Assembly: GCA_003347645.1 (NCBI GenBank)
Contig: QDFX01000003.1
Coordinates: 124,001 to 188,000 of the forward strand
Reading direction: 5' to 3'
DNA: 64,000 nucleotides
DNA from: Rhizobiaceae bacterium CPCC 101076
GTDB lineage: Bacteria; Pseudomonadota; Alphaproteobacteria; Rhizobiales; Methylopilaceae
Made by a program: the position numbers and the translations under genes. This document shows positions 8,838 to 17,134 of this stretch, one piece after another (within the stretch, counting starts at the first letter, position 1; every line of letters begins with the position of its first letter). The notes under the pieces are model-generated. The model saw nothing but the letters and a program-made list of their open reading frames with translations, ran no database searches and was not told where the DNA came from.

Positions 8838-10010
8838 TCAGAGCGCCTTGGTCGAGGTCTCTGTCGTCACGCCAAACGCCTCGCTGGATTTCGTAAAAAG
8901 CTTTTTGCGCGCGCGATTGGCCTGGAAGGCCAGATCGAGAAGCTTCGGCGATTGCTTGATGGTCCGCTTCGCGTGGAGCTTGGCCGCCTCGAACGCGGCG
9001 AACGGCACACCTGCCGGAGAATGTGCCTTGATCGTCCGGATGAGATCGAGCTCCACATCGCAGATCTCCTTCTTCACGCCGACTTCGCCGCGCGAGAAGT
9101 CGAAGAGCGGAGTGCCAGCGATCGTGGCCTGTTCGAGCACATGATTGAGCAGAAGCCGCCCGGGAGAGTGCTTGGTGTGCGGCCCCTCCTCATGCGCCAT
9201 CTGATAGAGCAGCCATGATACCGGCCCCGCCAGCGTCAGATTGAGCGCGATCGTATGGCCGTCACGCTGAATCCCGTAAAGGTGCCAGACCTCGCCGCCT
9301 GCCAGCATGCGGGAGACGATCAAGTCGCGTTCCTGCGGATCGACAAATGGATTGTTCGCGCCGCGGGCGTCCAGCTGGTCGGATTTCCATTTGAAGATGC
9401 GGTGCAGGTTCTCACGGAGCGCTTGCGGCTCGGTGAACCGGACGAATTCGATGTTGCCCTCTCCATCGAGCCTGCGGCGCTTTTCTTTCAGGCCGCGCCG
9501 CGTGCCGCCGCTGTGCATGGCGGTATAAAAGGTCTCCCAATCTGTTCCGAGATTGAGAGCGAAGGCCGGCATTCCTTCGGAATGAGCCGACCACTGCGCG
9601 AACGGATTGGGTGCGCCGCTAACCTGGGCCGGCTGGCGATAGAGAAGCGTGGCCGAGGGATCGCCGGTCAGGCTTCGAAGGCGCTTCCAGATCGCGTCGA
9701 CGTCGTTCGGAGCCAGCGTGCGGAACAGGTTCTTCTCGATCACCGGCAGGAAATAGTCGGTCCAGTCGTCGCCGTGCCATTGCAGTACGCGAACGCCGAA
9801 AGACTTCCGGATCATCAGTGGGAAGATCGCCTGAACATTGCTCTTGTCGCGGACGACGACAAATGCCCGCTCCGTATTCGCGGACAGTGTGACGGTCTTG
9901 TGCCAGTCGAATTGTTGGAACGGCGTGATCAGTGCGCGTTTCTCTAGATCGCGCCAGTCATTCTCGACTTCGCTAAACGAGTGCGCAACAGTCCACTTGA
10001 GGTCAAGCAT
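8838..10010 (-). CDS. CelD/BcsL-type GNAT acyltransferase
   Basis: 390-residue cytoplasmic protein of the Acetyltransf_6 (BioF2-like, CelD) family of duplicated GNAT folds, whose members include proteins of cellulose and exopolysaccharide modification. The N-terminal segment FQQFDWHKTV and the C-terminal GNAT part with WHLYGIQRDGHTIALNLTL and LLYQMAHEEGPHTKHSPGRLL match the family, including the late FDFSRGEVGVKKEI motif. The substrate is unknown; no polysaccharide genes are adjacent. Confidence 0.75.
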   Translation of the reverse strand: MLDLKWTVAHSFSEVENDWRDLEKRALITPFQQFDWHKTVTLSANTERAFVVVRDKSNVQAIFPLMIRKSFGVRVLQWHGDDWTDYFLPVIEKNLFRTLAPNDVDAIWKRLRSLTGDPSATLLYRQPAQVSGAPNPFAQWSAHSEGMPAFALNLGTDWETFYTAMHSGGTRRGLKEKRRRLDGEGNIEFVRFTEPQALRENLHRIFKWKSDQLDARGANNPFVDPQERDLIVSRMLAGGEVWHLYGIQRDGHTIALNLTLAGPVSWLLYQMAHEEGPHTKHSPGRLLLNHVLEQATIAGTPLFDFSRGEVGVKKEICDVELDLIRTIKAHSPAGVPFAAFEAAKLHAKRTIKQSPKLLDLAFQANRARKKLFTKSSEAFGVTTETSTKAL

Positions 10011-10164
10011 AGTGCTGATCCGAAACTAACATATGACTTTCATCAAAGGCGACGTATCTTAATATCTGATGGATACGGTGATTTACCGTAGAGATATAAT
10101 CTCCAGGTCGTAAACCAAACGAGAACTCTGTTCGCCGAAAGTCGGATCAACGGGGGATTGGTCC

Positions 10165-11853
10165 GTGACGGCTTGGTCACTGTCGAAATTGAGCTTTCGG
10201 GCCCAGATCGGCTTGTTGACGAGCGCGGTGGCGATTCTCGTATCGGCCATGGTTGGCCTCGGAGCAGTCGCGGTCAGCCGCAACCAGACGGTCGAATTGA
10301 TCCGCGCCGATCTCCAGGCCGTCGCACGGACCATGGCCGACCGGCTTGGCGGGGGTGTGAACGAAAAGCTCCGCGAGATCAGCCTCCTCGGCGACCTCGA
10401 GCCTCTATCGGAAATATGGTCGGACGCCGCTCAGATCAGGTCAGCCCTCGAACTATTGCAGCAGGCTACGCCGACCTTCGCGTGGATCGGTTTCGCCGAT
10501 AAAACGGGCAAGGTGATCGCGGCGACCGAACGCCTGCTGGAAGGTAAATCGGTCGCGGACCGGCCGTGGTTCGTTCATGGCCTGATCGGCAACACCATCG
10601 AGGACGTGCACGAGGCGAAGCTTCTCGCCGATCTCTTGCGCGACCGGGCACAGCTCGAGCCGCTTCGTTTCTTCGACGTCGCATCCCCGGTCTACAATGC
10701 GGGCGGAGAACTCGTCGGCGTGCTCGGCGCGCACATCAATTGGGAATGGGCGAGCGAACTGAGAACGTCGACGCTCGCAGCCGACAGCCATCCCGACACG
10801 AAAATCCTGATCGTCCGTCGCGACGGAACCGCGATCCTTGGTGGCGAGGCGCCGGATCAGAAAGTCCTGACGACCGAACAGGCAGCTTATGCGTACAGGA
10901 CGGGCGCCGGCGCATTCGCGGACGATCAGAACGTCTCGGCTTTCGCCGTGATGCGTGGCCGCGAGGGTGCGCAGCTTGGCTGGATCGTGGTCGCGCAGCA
11001 GCCGGCGGCAACCGCGCTGGCCCCGTTGACTCGCCTGACCGCCACGATCGCGGCGCTTGGCTTGGGGACCGGGTTGCTCGGGCTTCTGGCAGCCGGTGGA
11101 ATCGCACGGCGCCTTTCGCAGCCTCTCCATGCGTTGGCGGATGAAGCCGACCAGATCGGCCGCGACCCCGGCAAGACTATGATCCATCACCAGCACGGCT
11201 CGGCCGAAATTGAGCAGCTGTCCGCGTCCTTGAGATCGCTTCTGCGTCGGCTCGGGCTGGAGGAGGAAAAGCGCCATGCGCTAGAGGAAGAGGCGACAGA
11301 GACCGTGCATCGTCTCGCGGCCGATATCCGCGAACTCAAGGCCTTAGCTCACACGGATCCGCTGACTGGTTTGTTGAACCGCCGCTCGTTCATGGAGGTC
11401 GCCGAGCGCGCCATGCGCCAGAAACGGACTGCCGAAATGTCCGCCGCGGTGTTCGTGATCGACATCGACCACTTCAAGCTCGTCAATGACACGTTTGGCC
11501 ATGCCGTCGGCGACGAGACGCTGAAGCATGTCGCCGAGACGATCTCCGCCGCTCTCCGTGAAAAGGATCGCGCGGCGCGATTTGGTGGAGAGGAGTTCGT
11601 CGCGCTCGTGCAGGACGTTAGCCGGAAGAGCCTGGCGGAAATGGCCGAGCGCGTGCGCGGATCGGTGTCCGTTCGTGCCGTTCTGCCGAACGGTGACACG
11701 GTGACGGTCAGCATCGGCGCCGCGATGATCCTGGCCGATGATATTGATATCGAAAAGGTCATCGAACGTGCGGACCAGGAGCTTTACCGGGCCAAGCTTT
11801 CGGGTCGCAACCGGGTCTGTATTTCTCCTGTCCGCTCGTCTCTGGCGGCCTGA
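10165..11853 (+). CDS. membrane-bound diguanylate cyclase with periplasmic sensor and HAMP
   Basis: 562 residues: transmembrane helix at about 15-37, an extracytoplasmic sensor of dCache type (about 40-280, including ADRPWFVHGL and FFDVASPVYNAGGELVGVLGAHI), a second membrane helix near 290-312, a HAMP linker, a coiled-coil, then a GGDEF domain. The active site is GGEEF within RFGGEEFVAL, so cyclase activity is expected. The sequence REKD five residues before it is the RxxD inhibitory site, implying feedback by c-di-GMP. Start is GTG with a GGGGG stretch upstream. The signal sensed is unknown. Confidence 0.9.
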   Translation: MTAWSLSKLSFRAQIGLLTSAVAILVSAMVGLGAVAVSRNQTVELIRADLQAVARTMADRLGGGVNEKLREISLLGDLEPLSEIWSDAAQIRSALELLQQATPTFAWIGFADKTGKVIAATERLLEGKSVADRPWFVHGLIGNTIEDVHEAKLLADLLRDRAQLEPLRFFDVASPVYNAGGELVGVLGAHINWEWASELRTSTLAADSHPDTKILIVRRDGTAILGGEAPDQKVLTTEQAAYAYRTGAGAFADDQNVSAFAVMRGREGAQLGWIVVAQQPAATALAPLTRLTATIAALGLGTGLLGLLAAGGIARRLSQPLHALADEADQIGRDPGKTMIHHQHGSAEIEQLSASLRSLLRRLGLEEEKRHALEEEATETVHRLAADIRELKALAHTDPLTGLLNRRSFMEVAERAMRQKRTAEMSAAVFVIDIDHFKLVNDTFGHAVGDETLKHVAETISAALREKDRAARFGGEEFVALVQDVSRKSLAEMAERVRGSVSVRAVLPNGDTVTVSIGAAMILADDIDIEKVIERADQELYRAKLSGRNRVCISPVRSSLAA

Positions 11854-11919
11854 GCCAGGAGCGGATCAGCCTTTCAAGTGTCGCATGGCGTTTTAGGGTA
11901 GGGGATAGGCGCAATTGTG

Positions 11920-11939
11920 CCGGCCCCCGAGCCGGTTTT
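11920..11939 (+). terminator. possible weak terminator after the diguanylate cyclase
   Basis: Five-base inverted repeat CCGGC / GCCGG with a six-base loop followed by TTTT, about 70 bases after the stop codon. The short stem makes it a modest candidate. Confidence 0.4.
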
Positions 11940-11969
11940 CCAACCCGCCTTCAATCTGGGAAATTCCGG

Positions 11970-12200
11970 ATGAACGATCTCGCTGCCAATGCGCGGCGCA
12001 TTCTTGATTTGTTGCAGTCGGCCGACCCCGGCCCGCATCAGTTTGTGCTGACCGATATTCTGAGCGCTCGTTTCCGCGAGCGGGGAGGCTCGGCTGAAGA
12101 CTTCCAGCTCGGCCTTGCCTATGGCGTCGGCGAGGGCTGGTTCGTGTTCGAGGACGTGACGGTGCGCCTGACGCTGAAGGGCGCCTCCCTGCTCGTCTGA
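11970..12200 (+). CDS. hypothetical 76-residue protein
   Basis: Small soluble protein I do not recognise. It looks like one compact mixed alpha/beta domain: an N-terminal helix (NARRILDLLQSAD), then LTDILSARFRERGG, and a C-terminal segment GEGWFVFEDVTVRLTLKGASLLV whose ending resembles the wing strands of small winged-helix folds. There is no membrane segment or signal peptide. The ORF sits between two well-defined genes with normal codon use, which supports it being real. Confidence 0.6.
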   Translation: MNDLAANARRILDLLQSADPGPHQFVLTDILSARFRERGGSAEDFQLGLAYGVGEGWFVFEDVTVRLTLKGASLLV

Positions 12201-12203
12201 ACG

Positions 12204-12473
12204 TCAGTTCAGCCGGATGATCCCGTCAACCGCCCTGTATTCAGCAGGCTTGATGAGGCCACAGTGCGCGACGCGCACGGAATGGAGCCCGCCTTCCAGG
12301 CGATCCCGCCAAAAATCGAGGAACCGGACAAGAACCGGGAAGTTCGGAGCCAGATCGTATTCCTGCCAGAAATAGCTTTGCAGCAGGCTCGGATGATCCG
12401 GCAGGCGATAGAGAATTTCGGCCGTGGTCAGACCATAGCCCTGCCATTGCTTGACGAAGTCAGACGACACCAT
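12204..12473 (-). CDS. usg: Usg family protein
   Basis: 89-residue member of the Usg family, named from a gene found upstream of trp genes and widespread in Alphaproteobacteria; the molecular function is unknown. Diagnostic stretches are GYGLTTAEILYRLPDHPSLL and SYFWQEYDLAPNFPVLVRFL. The start at 12473 is set by GGAAGGAG six bases upstream; the longer frame is discarded. It is not next to trp genes here. A CIRCE-like inverted repeat lies about 85 bases upstream. Confidence 0.85.
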   Translation of the reverse strand: MVSSDFVKQWQGYGLTTAEILYRLPDHPSLLQSYFWQEYDLAPNFPVLVRFLDFWRDRLEGGLHSVRVAHCGLIKPAEYRAVDGIIRLN

Positions 12474-12556
12474 GCGCGACTCCTTCCATATGTCATGGTG
12501 CCGACATCCTTTCCGGTCAACAAGCGGAGCGCGATTTTTCCAATGAATTCCGATTG

Positions 12557-12583
12557 TTAGCACTCAATTATGGCGAGTAGCAA
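12557..12583. promoter_or_regulatory. CIRCE-like inverted repeat upstream of usg
   Basis: TTAGCACTC, nine bases, then GAGTAGCAA. The first half matches the HrcA operator (CIRCE: TTAGCACTC-N9-GAGTGCTAA) exactly and the spacer length is right; the second half matches 6 of 9. It lies in the spacer between usg and the chemoreceptor gene. Confidence 0.4.
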
Positions 12584-12716
12584 CAGAAGGTGCGGCGGGG
12601 TCGACATGCGCGGAATGCGGGATTCTCCCAAGCAGGCAACAAGGCGTTGTTAACCATGCGATCGACAACCTCCTGTGGTGTTCCGGCGACTTCGGGACCA
12701 GCTTGAGGGGGCCAAG

Positions 12717-14204
12717 ATGGCAATGTTGGGCAGGGGAAATGGCGGAGCCGCCGATCAGAAGGCAAAGCTCGCGGCACTCGATCGCGTGCAGGCCGTGATC
12801 GAATTCGATCTCAACGGCACGATCTTGATGGCAAATGACAACTTTCTCGGAGCCGTCGGATATTCGCTCGACGAGATAAAAGGCAAACATCACTCGATGT
12901 TCGTCGAGCCAGCCTATCGCGACTCGCAGGAATATAAGGGCTTCTGGACAAAACTCAGACGGGGGGATTTCGAGGCGGCTCAATACAAGCGCATCGCCAA
13001 AGGCGGACGGGAAATCTGGATCGAGGCCTCGTACAATCCGATTCTCGGCAAGGACGGCAAGCCGAAGAAGGTGGTGAAGTTCGCGACCGACATCACCGCC
13101 CAGAAACTCGAAGACGCGGATCGCGCAGGGCAGCTCGCGGCGATCAACAAGGCGCAGGCCGTCATCCAGTTCACGCTCGACGGCATCATCCTCGATGCAA
13201 ACGATAATTTCCTCGCGACGGTTGGCTATTCGCTGCCCGAGGTCAAAGGCAGGCACCATTCGATGTTCGTCGAGCCGACGTACGGCTCGAGCGCCGAATA
13301 CGCGGCTTTCTGGGCGAGCCTCAAGCGTGGCGAATACCAGGCGGCGCAGTACAAGCGCCTCGGCAAGGGTGGCCGAGAAATCTGGATCCAGGCCTCCTAC
13401 AATCCGATCATGGATGCCTCGGGTCGCCCATACAAAGTCGTGAAATTCGCGACTGATATCACCTCGCAGGTGAAGCTGCTCGATCAGCTCCGGGTGATGA
13501 TCGACACGAATTTCGGCGAGATCGACCAGGCGGTCGGGCGTTCCGCGCAGGAATCGAGCGCGGCCATGCAGGCGGCGGCCGCCACTTCGGACAATGTGCA
13601 GACAATGGCGGCGGCCGCGGAGGAACTGGCCGCTTCGGTCGCCGAAATCTCGGGCGGCATGGCCAAATCCCAAGCTGCGACCGACAGCGCGTTCGAACAG
13701 ACTGCGGTGGCAGGCGATTTCACCAAGCGGCTGTCCGATGCGGCAAGTGCGATGGGCGGCATCGTCAACCTGATCCAGAACATTGCCAGTCAGATCAATC
13801 TTCTCGCCCTCAACGCGACGATCGAATCCGCTCGGGCCGGGGAGGCGGGACGCGGTTTCGCGGTCGTCGCCCAGGAGGTCAAGAACCTCGCCAACCAGGC
13901 GGCGCGGGCGACCGAACAGATCAGCACCGAGATCAACTCAGTCCAGGATATCTCGAACGACGTGGTCAGCGCGCTCGGCTCGATCCGCGACTCGGTCAGC
14001 GTGATGCGGGAGCATGTGGTAGCGACAGCGAGCGCCATGGAAGAACAGAGCGCTGTCACCCGCGAGATGTCGATCAACATGCAGAACACGTCCGACGCGG
14101 TGTCCGCCATCTCCACCAATATCCAGACGATCAGTTCGTCGGTAACCCAAGTATCCTCGGCGGTCGCGACGACCCGCGACGCGGCACGCGTTCTCGCCAG
14201 ATAA
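12717..14204 (+). CDS. soluble methyl-accepting chemotaxis protein with two PAS domains
   Basis: 495-residue cytoplasmic chemoreceptor without membrane segments. Two tandem PAS domains (about 22-125 and 140-245) are near copies of each other, sharing [14 protein letters not shown] and [14 protein letters not shown] patterns. The signalling domain contains the hairpin tip [19 protein letters not shown] that contacts CheA/CheW. The start at 12717 follows GAGGGG by six bases; an upstream GTG extension lacks a binding site. The PAS pair resembles aerotaxis/redox receptors, so an internal redox or energy signal is plausible. No che genes are nearby. Confidence 0.9.
   Translation: MAMLGRGNGGAADQKAKLAALDRVQAVIEFDLNGTILMANDNFLGAVGYSLDEIKGKHHSMFVEPAYRDSQEYKGFWTKLRRGDFEAAQYKRIAKGGREIWIEASYNPILGKDGKPKKVVKFATDITAQKLEDADRAGQLAAINKAQAVIQFTLDGIILDANDNFLATVGYSLPEVKGRHHSMFVEPTYGSSAEYAAFWASLKRGEYQAAQYKRLGKGGREIWIQASYNPIMDASGRPYKVVKFATDITSQVKLLDQLRVMIDTNFGEIDQAVGRSAQESSAAMQAAAATSDNVQTMAAAAEELAASVAEISGGMAKSQAATDSAFEQTAVAGDFTKRLSDAASAMGGIVNLIQNIASQINLLALNATIESARAGEAGRGFAVVAQEVKNLANQAARATEQISTEINSVQDISNDVVSALGSIRDSVSVMREHVVATASAMEEQSAVTREMSINMQNTSDAVSAISTNIQTISSSVTQVSSAVATTRDAARVLAR
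12777..13470 (+). repeat. tandem PAS-encoding duplication
   Basis: Two consecutive segments of about 330-340 bases (starting near 12777 and 13137) encode the two closely similar PAS domains of the chemoreceptor. Similarity is clear in the protein and visible in DNA, indicating a duplication within the gene. Confidence 0.7.
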
Positions 14205-14211
14205 CGGAAGT

Positions 14212-14238
14212 GAGGGCCGGGCGATCTTTCCGGCCCTC
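14212..14238 (+). terminator. hairpin after the chemoreceptor gene
   Basis: GAGGGCCGG and its exact complement CCGGCCCTC flank a nine-base loop just after the stop. There is no T-tract. It would separate the chemoreceptor transcript from the purine operon. Confidence 0.5.
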
Positions 14239-14287
14239 GTATGCAACGACGCTTGCCGGATCGCAGCTCCGGAGCGAAAATATCCTT

Positions 14288-15226
14288 ATGGCGTTCTGGA
14301 TAGAGCCGCTTCTGGCGATGCTCCGGCGGGGACAACCCGCAACGCTGGTTCATATCGCAAAGGTCGAGGGATCGGGCCCGCGGGAGCCGGGCGCCGTCAT
14401 GCTCGTCGGCCCCGATGAGCTGCACGGGACGATCGGCGGCGGGGAACTTGAATATCGAGCAGTCAAACAAGCGCGCGCACTCGCACCGACCGGGCGGGGC
14501 GCGATCGATCAGACCTCGCTCGGACCCGAAATCGACCAATGCTGCGGAGGGCGCGTAACGCTGGCATACGAACCGTTCGGTGCGACCGATGTCGCGCTGG
14601 TCGAAGATCTGCTCCAGAAAGCGCACGGCTCGGTGCCTATCTGGCGGCAAACCGAGATTTCCGCGGGTGGAGATGTCCGCCGCGATTTTATCGACACCGA
14701 GCCTGGCGATCTTCCTGCCGACACCGAAATGGCTGTCATGACCGAGCGCCTGAACCCGGACCATATCGCCGTCTACATCTTCGGGGCCGGCCATGTAGGA
14801 GTTGCCACCATGCGGGCCCTTGCGCCGCTCGGCTTCGAAGTCACCTGGATCGATGACCGTGCCGGTCTGATGAGCGCAGACGCTGTGGCGCGGAAACTCG
14901 AACTGGCTATCCCTGAAAGCGCTGTCGAACAGGCGCCTTCGAATGCCTATTATCTCGTCATGACGCACAGCCACGACCTCGATCTGAAGATTTGCGAGGC
15001 AGTGCTGAGACGCGGTGATGCGGCCTATCTCGGGCTTATCGGTTCGAAGTCCAAACGCGCCCACTTCTTGCATCGCCTGGGCGAGACAGGGCTCGATGTT
15101 TCGCGTCTGACGTGTCCGGTCGGATTGCCGAATATACTCAGCAAGGAGCCGGCGGTCATAGCGGCGTCAATCGCGGCGGACCTGTTGTTGAGGCGGGAAA
15201 GAGGAGTGTCACATGCTGAAAAGTGA
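14288..15226 (+). CDS. xdhC: XdhC, xanthine dehydrogenase maturation factor
   Basis: 312-residue chaperone that binds molybdenum cofactor, supports its sulfuration and delivers it to XdhB. The N-terminal domain has EGSGPREPGAVMLV, TIGGGELEYRAV and the cofactor-binding Cys pair in QCCGG; the C-terminal Rossmann domain starts IFGAGHVGVATMRAL. The ATG at 14288 begins the family N-terminus (MAFWIEPLL); the upstream extension overlaps the hairpin and is rejected. The next gene starts inside its end, so it leads a translationally coupled purine operon. Confidence 0.92.
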   Translation: MAFWIEPLLAMLRRGQPATLVHIAKVEGSGPREPGAVMLVGPDELHGTIGGGELEYRAVKQARALAPTGRGAIDQTSLGPEIDQCCGGRVTLAYEPFGATDVALVEDLLQKAHGSVPIWRQTEISAGGDVRRDFIDTEPGDLPADTEMAVMTERLNPDHIAVYIFGAGHVGVATMRALAPLGFEVTWIDDRAGLMSADAVARKLELAIPESAVEQAPSNAYYLVMTHSHDLDLKICEAVLRRGDAAYLGLIGSKSKRAHFLHRLGETGLDVSRLTCPVGLPNILSKEPAVIAASIAADLLLRRERGVSHAEK

Positions 15227-15695
15227 CAGGGATATCGGATTCCTGCGGCGCGCTGTGGCCCTGTCCGGAGATCATGTGAAGGCGAGCGACAGCGGCCCGT
15301 TCGGGGCGGTGATCGTCCGCAATGGCGAAATCATTGCCGAGGGCTGGAATCAGGTCACCAAGACCAACGATCCGACGGCTCATGCCGAGATCGTCGCGAT
15401 CCGGATCGCCTGCGAAAAGATCGAGAATTTTTCGCTCGCCGGCTGCGAGATCTATTCGAGCTGCGAACCATGCCCGATGTGCCTTTCGGCGATTTATTGG
15501 GCACGGCTCGACCGGCTCGTCTATGCCAATAGCCGGGGTGATGCCGCGGCGATCGGCTTCGACGACGACTTCCTCTATCGCGAGGTGGTCAAGCCGCTGC
15601 ACGAGCGGGCGATCGCGACGACGAAGCACGACCTGCCGGAGGCACTTGATGTCTTCGCGGACTGGGCGGCCAATCCGAACAAGATTCCTTACTGA
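15213..15695 (+). CDS. guaD: guanine deaminase, cytidine-deaminase fold
   Basis: 160-residue zinc hydrolase converting guanine to xanthine, which feeds the dehydrogenase encoded next. Zinc ligands and catalytic Glu are in TAHAEIVAI and CEPCPMCLSAIYWA. GPFGAVIVRNGEIIAEGWN and the late FDDDFLYREVVKP segment resemble the Bacillus GuaD type more than TadA tRNA deaminases. It overlaps xdhC by 14 bases. Specificity for guanine is inferred from family resemblance and operon context. Confidence 0.87.
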   Translation: MLKSDRDIGFLRRAVALSGDHVKASDSGPFGAVIVRNGEIIAEGWNQVTKTNDPTAHAEIVAIRIACEKIENFSLAGCEIYSSCEPCPMCLSAIYWARLDRLVYANSRGDAAAIGFDDDFLYREVVKPLHERAIATTKHDLPEALDVFADWAANPNKIPY

Positions 15696-15736
15696 GGCAT
15701 GAGTGGGCGGATGGGGCGAGACCAGAGTAATGGCAT

Positions 15737-17134
15737 ATGAATGCGATCCGCTTCCGGCTGAACGGCGCTCGGCTTGAAGAGGGCTTGATCCCTCCGTCGA
15801 CGACGGTGCTCGATTACATCCGTGATCACCTGCATCTTACCGGCACCAAGGAGGGCTGCGCCGAGGGCGATTGCGGCGCATGCACGGTCGCCATTCTGAA
15901 GCCCGGATCGACGCGCTGGGAGGCGGTCAATTCCTGCATCATGCTGGTGCCGCAGCTAGACGGCTGTGCGATCCGAACGGTCGAGGGCGTATCGGGGCGA
16001 GGCCCGCTTCATCCGGTCCAGAAGGCCCTGGCGGAGGGCGACGGCACACAATGCGGCTTCTGTACGCCTGGCTTCGTGATGTCGCTGTTCGCGGTCCACC
16101 AGAACGGTGAGCCAACGGACACCGAAACGATCCACGACGTGCTTGCAGGAAATCTTTGCCGCTGTACCGGCTATCGACCGATCGTCGATGCCTGCAAGGC
16201 GGCCACCGCCCAATCTTGGGTCGAGATTGGCGACAGCGCGGTCGAAAAAGGCAGGACCAATTACCGGCGCGATGGTCACTATTTCATCGCGCCCTCGGAC
16301 CTTCCCGCGTTGATCGCCGCTCTCGCGGAGAACCCGGGCGCGCGACTCGTCGGCGGCGCGACGGACCTTGGGCTACTCGCGGGTCATGAGCGGCAAGTGC
16401 TGCCGGCGCTGATTTCGACGGCGCATGTCGCGGAAATGAAAGCCGTCGAGGATACACCCCATCAAATCGTGATTGGCGGCGCAGCGACATTTGCTGATGC
16501 CCTACCTCTGCTCGACGAGCATTTCCCGGCGTTCGGGGAACTGGTTCATCGTATCGGTTCCCGGCAGATCAGGTCGCTCGGCACGTTTTCTGGAAATCTC
16601 GGTACGGCATCGCCGGTCGGCGACACGCTTCCCTGCCTGATCGCCCTCGGCGCCGAAGTGGAGCTCGCTTCGCAGGCGGGTTCGAGAACGATGAAGGTCG
16701 AGGATTTCATCCTGGGTTATCGGAAGACCGACCTGAAGCCGGGCGAGGTCATCGCGCAAATCCGCATCCCGAAGCTCCGCGATACGGAGAGCTTTGCCGC
16801 ATACAAAATCTCCAAGCGCTACGATCAGGACATTTCGATCGTGCTCGCGGCCTTCCGCGTTACCCTCGGCGATCGTCGGCCGACGGATGTCGTGGCTGCG
16901 TTCGGCGGCATGGCGGACCGGGCCAAGCGTGCGCGGATGCTTGAGACGGAACTCGTGGAGAAGGGGTGGACCGCGCTCGACGATGCCGAAGACCTTCTCG
17001 CCGCGGATTTCACGCCGCTGAGCGATCATCGCGGCAGCGAGAAATATCGGCGTATTGTTGCGGCGAACCTCGTGCGGCGGATGCATCTGGAAGTGACCGC
17101 CTCCGGCGTTCCGCTGCGGCTGGAGGTGCTGTGA
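15737..17134 (+). CDS. xdhA: xanthine dehydrogenase small subunit (2Fe-2S/FAD)
   Basis: 465-residue electron-transfer subunit of the xanthine dehydrogenase heteromer. Residues 1-160 hold two [2Fe-2S] clusters: the plant-type one in CAEGDCGACTV and the alpha-helical one in CGFCTPG and CRCTGYRPI. The rest is an FAD domain with LVGGATDLGLL and IRSLGTFSGNLGTASPVGDTL. It moves electrons from the molybdenum site in XdhB through FAD to NAD+. The stop overlaps the xdhB start (GTGA). Confidence 0.95.
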   Translation: MNAIRFRLNGARLEEGLIPPSTTVLDYIRDHLHLTGTKEGCAEGDCGACTVAILKPGSTRWEAVNSCIMLVPQLDGCAIRTVEGVSGRGPLHPVQKALAEGDGTQCGFCTPGFVMSLFAVHQNGEPTDTETIHDVLAGNLCRCTGYRPIVDACKAATAQSWVEIGDSAVEKGRTNYRRDGHYFIAPSDLPALIAALAENPGARLVGGATDLGLLAGHERQVLPALISTAHVAEMKAVEDTPHQIVIGGAATFADALPLLDEHFPAFGELVHRIGSRQIRSLGTFSGNLGTASPVGDTLPCLIALGAEVELASQAGSRTMKVEDFILGYRKTDLKPGEVIAQIRIPKLRDTESFAAYKISKRYDQDISIVLAAFRVTLGDRRPTDVVAAFGGMADRAKRARMLETELVEKGWTALDDAEDLLAADFTPLSDHRGSEKYRRIVAANLVRRMHLEVTASGVPLRLEVL

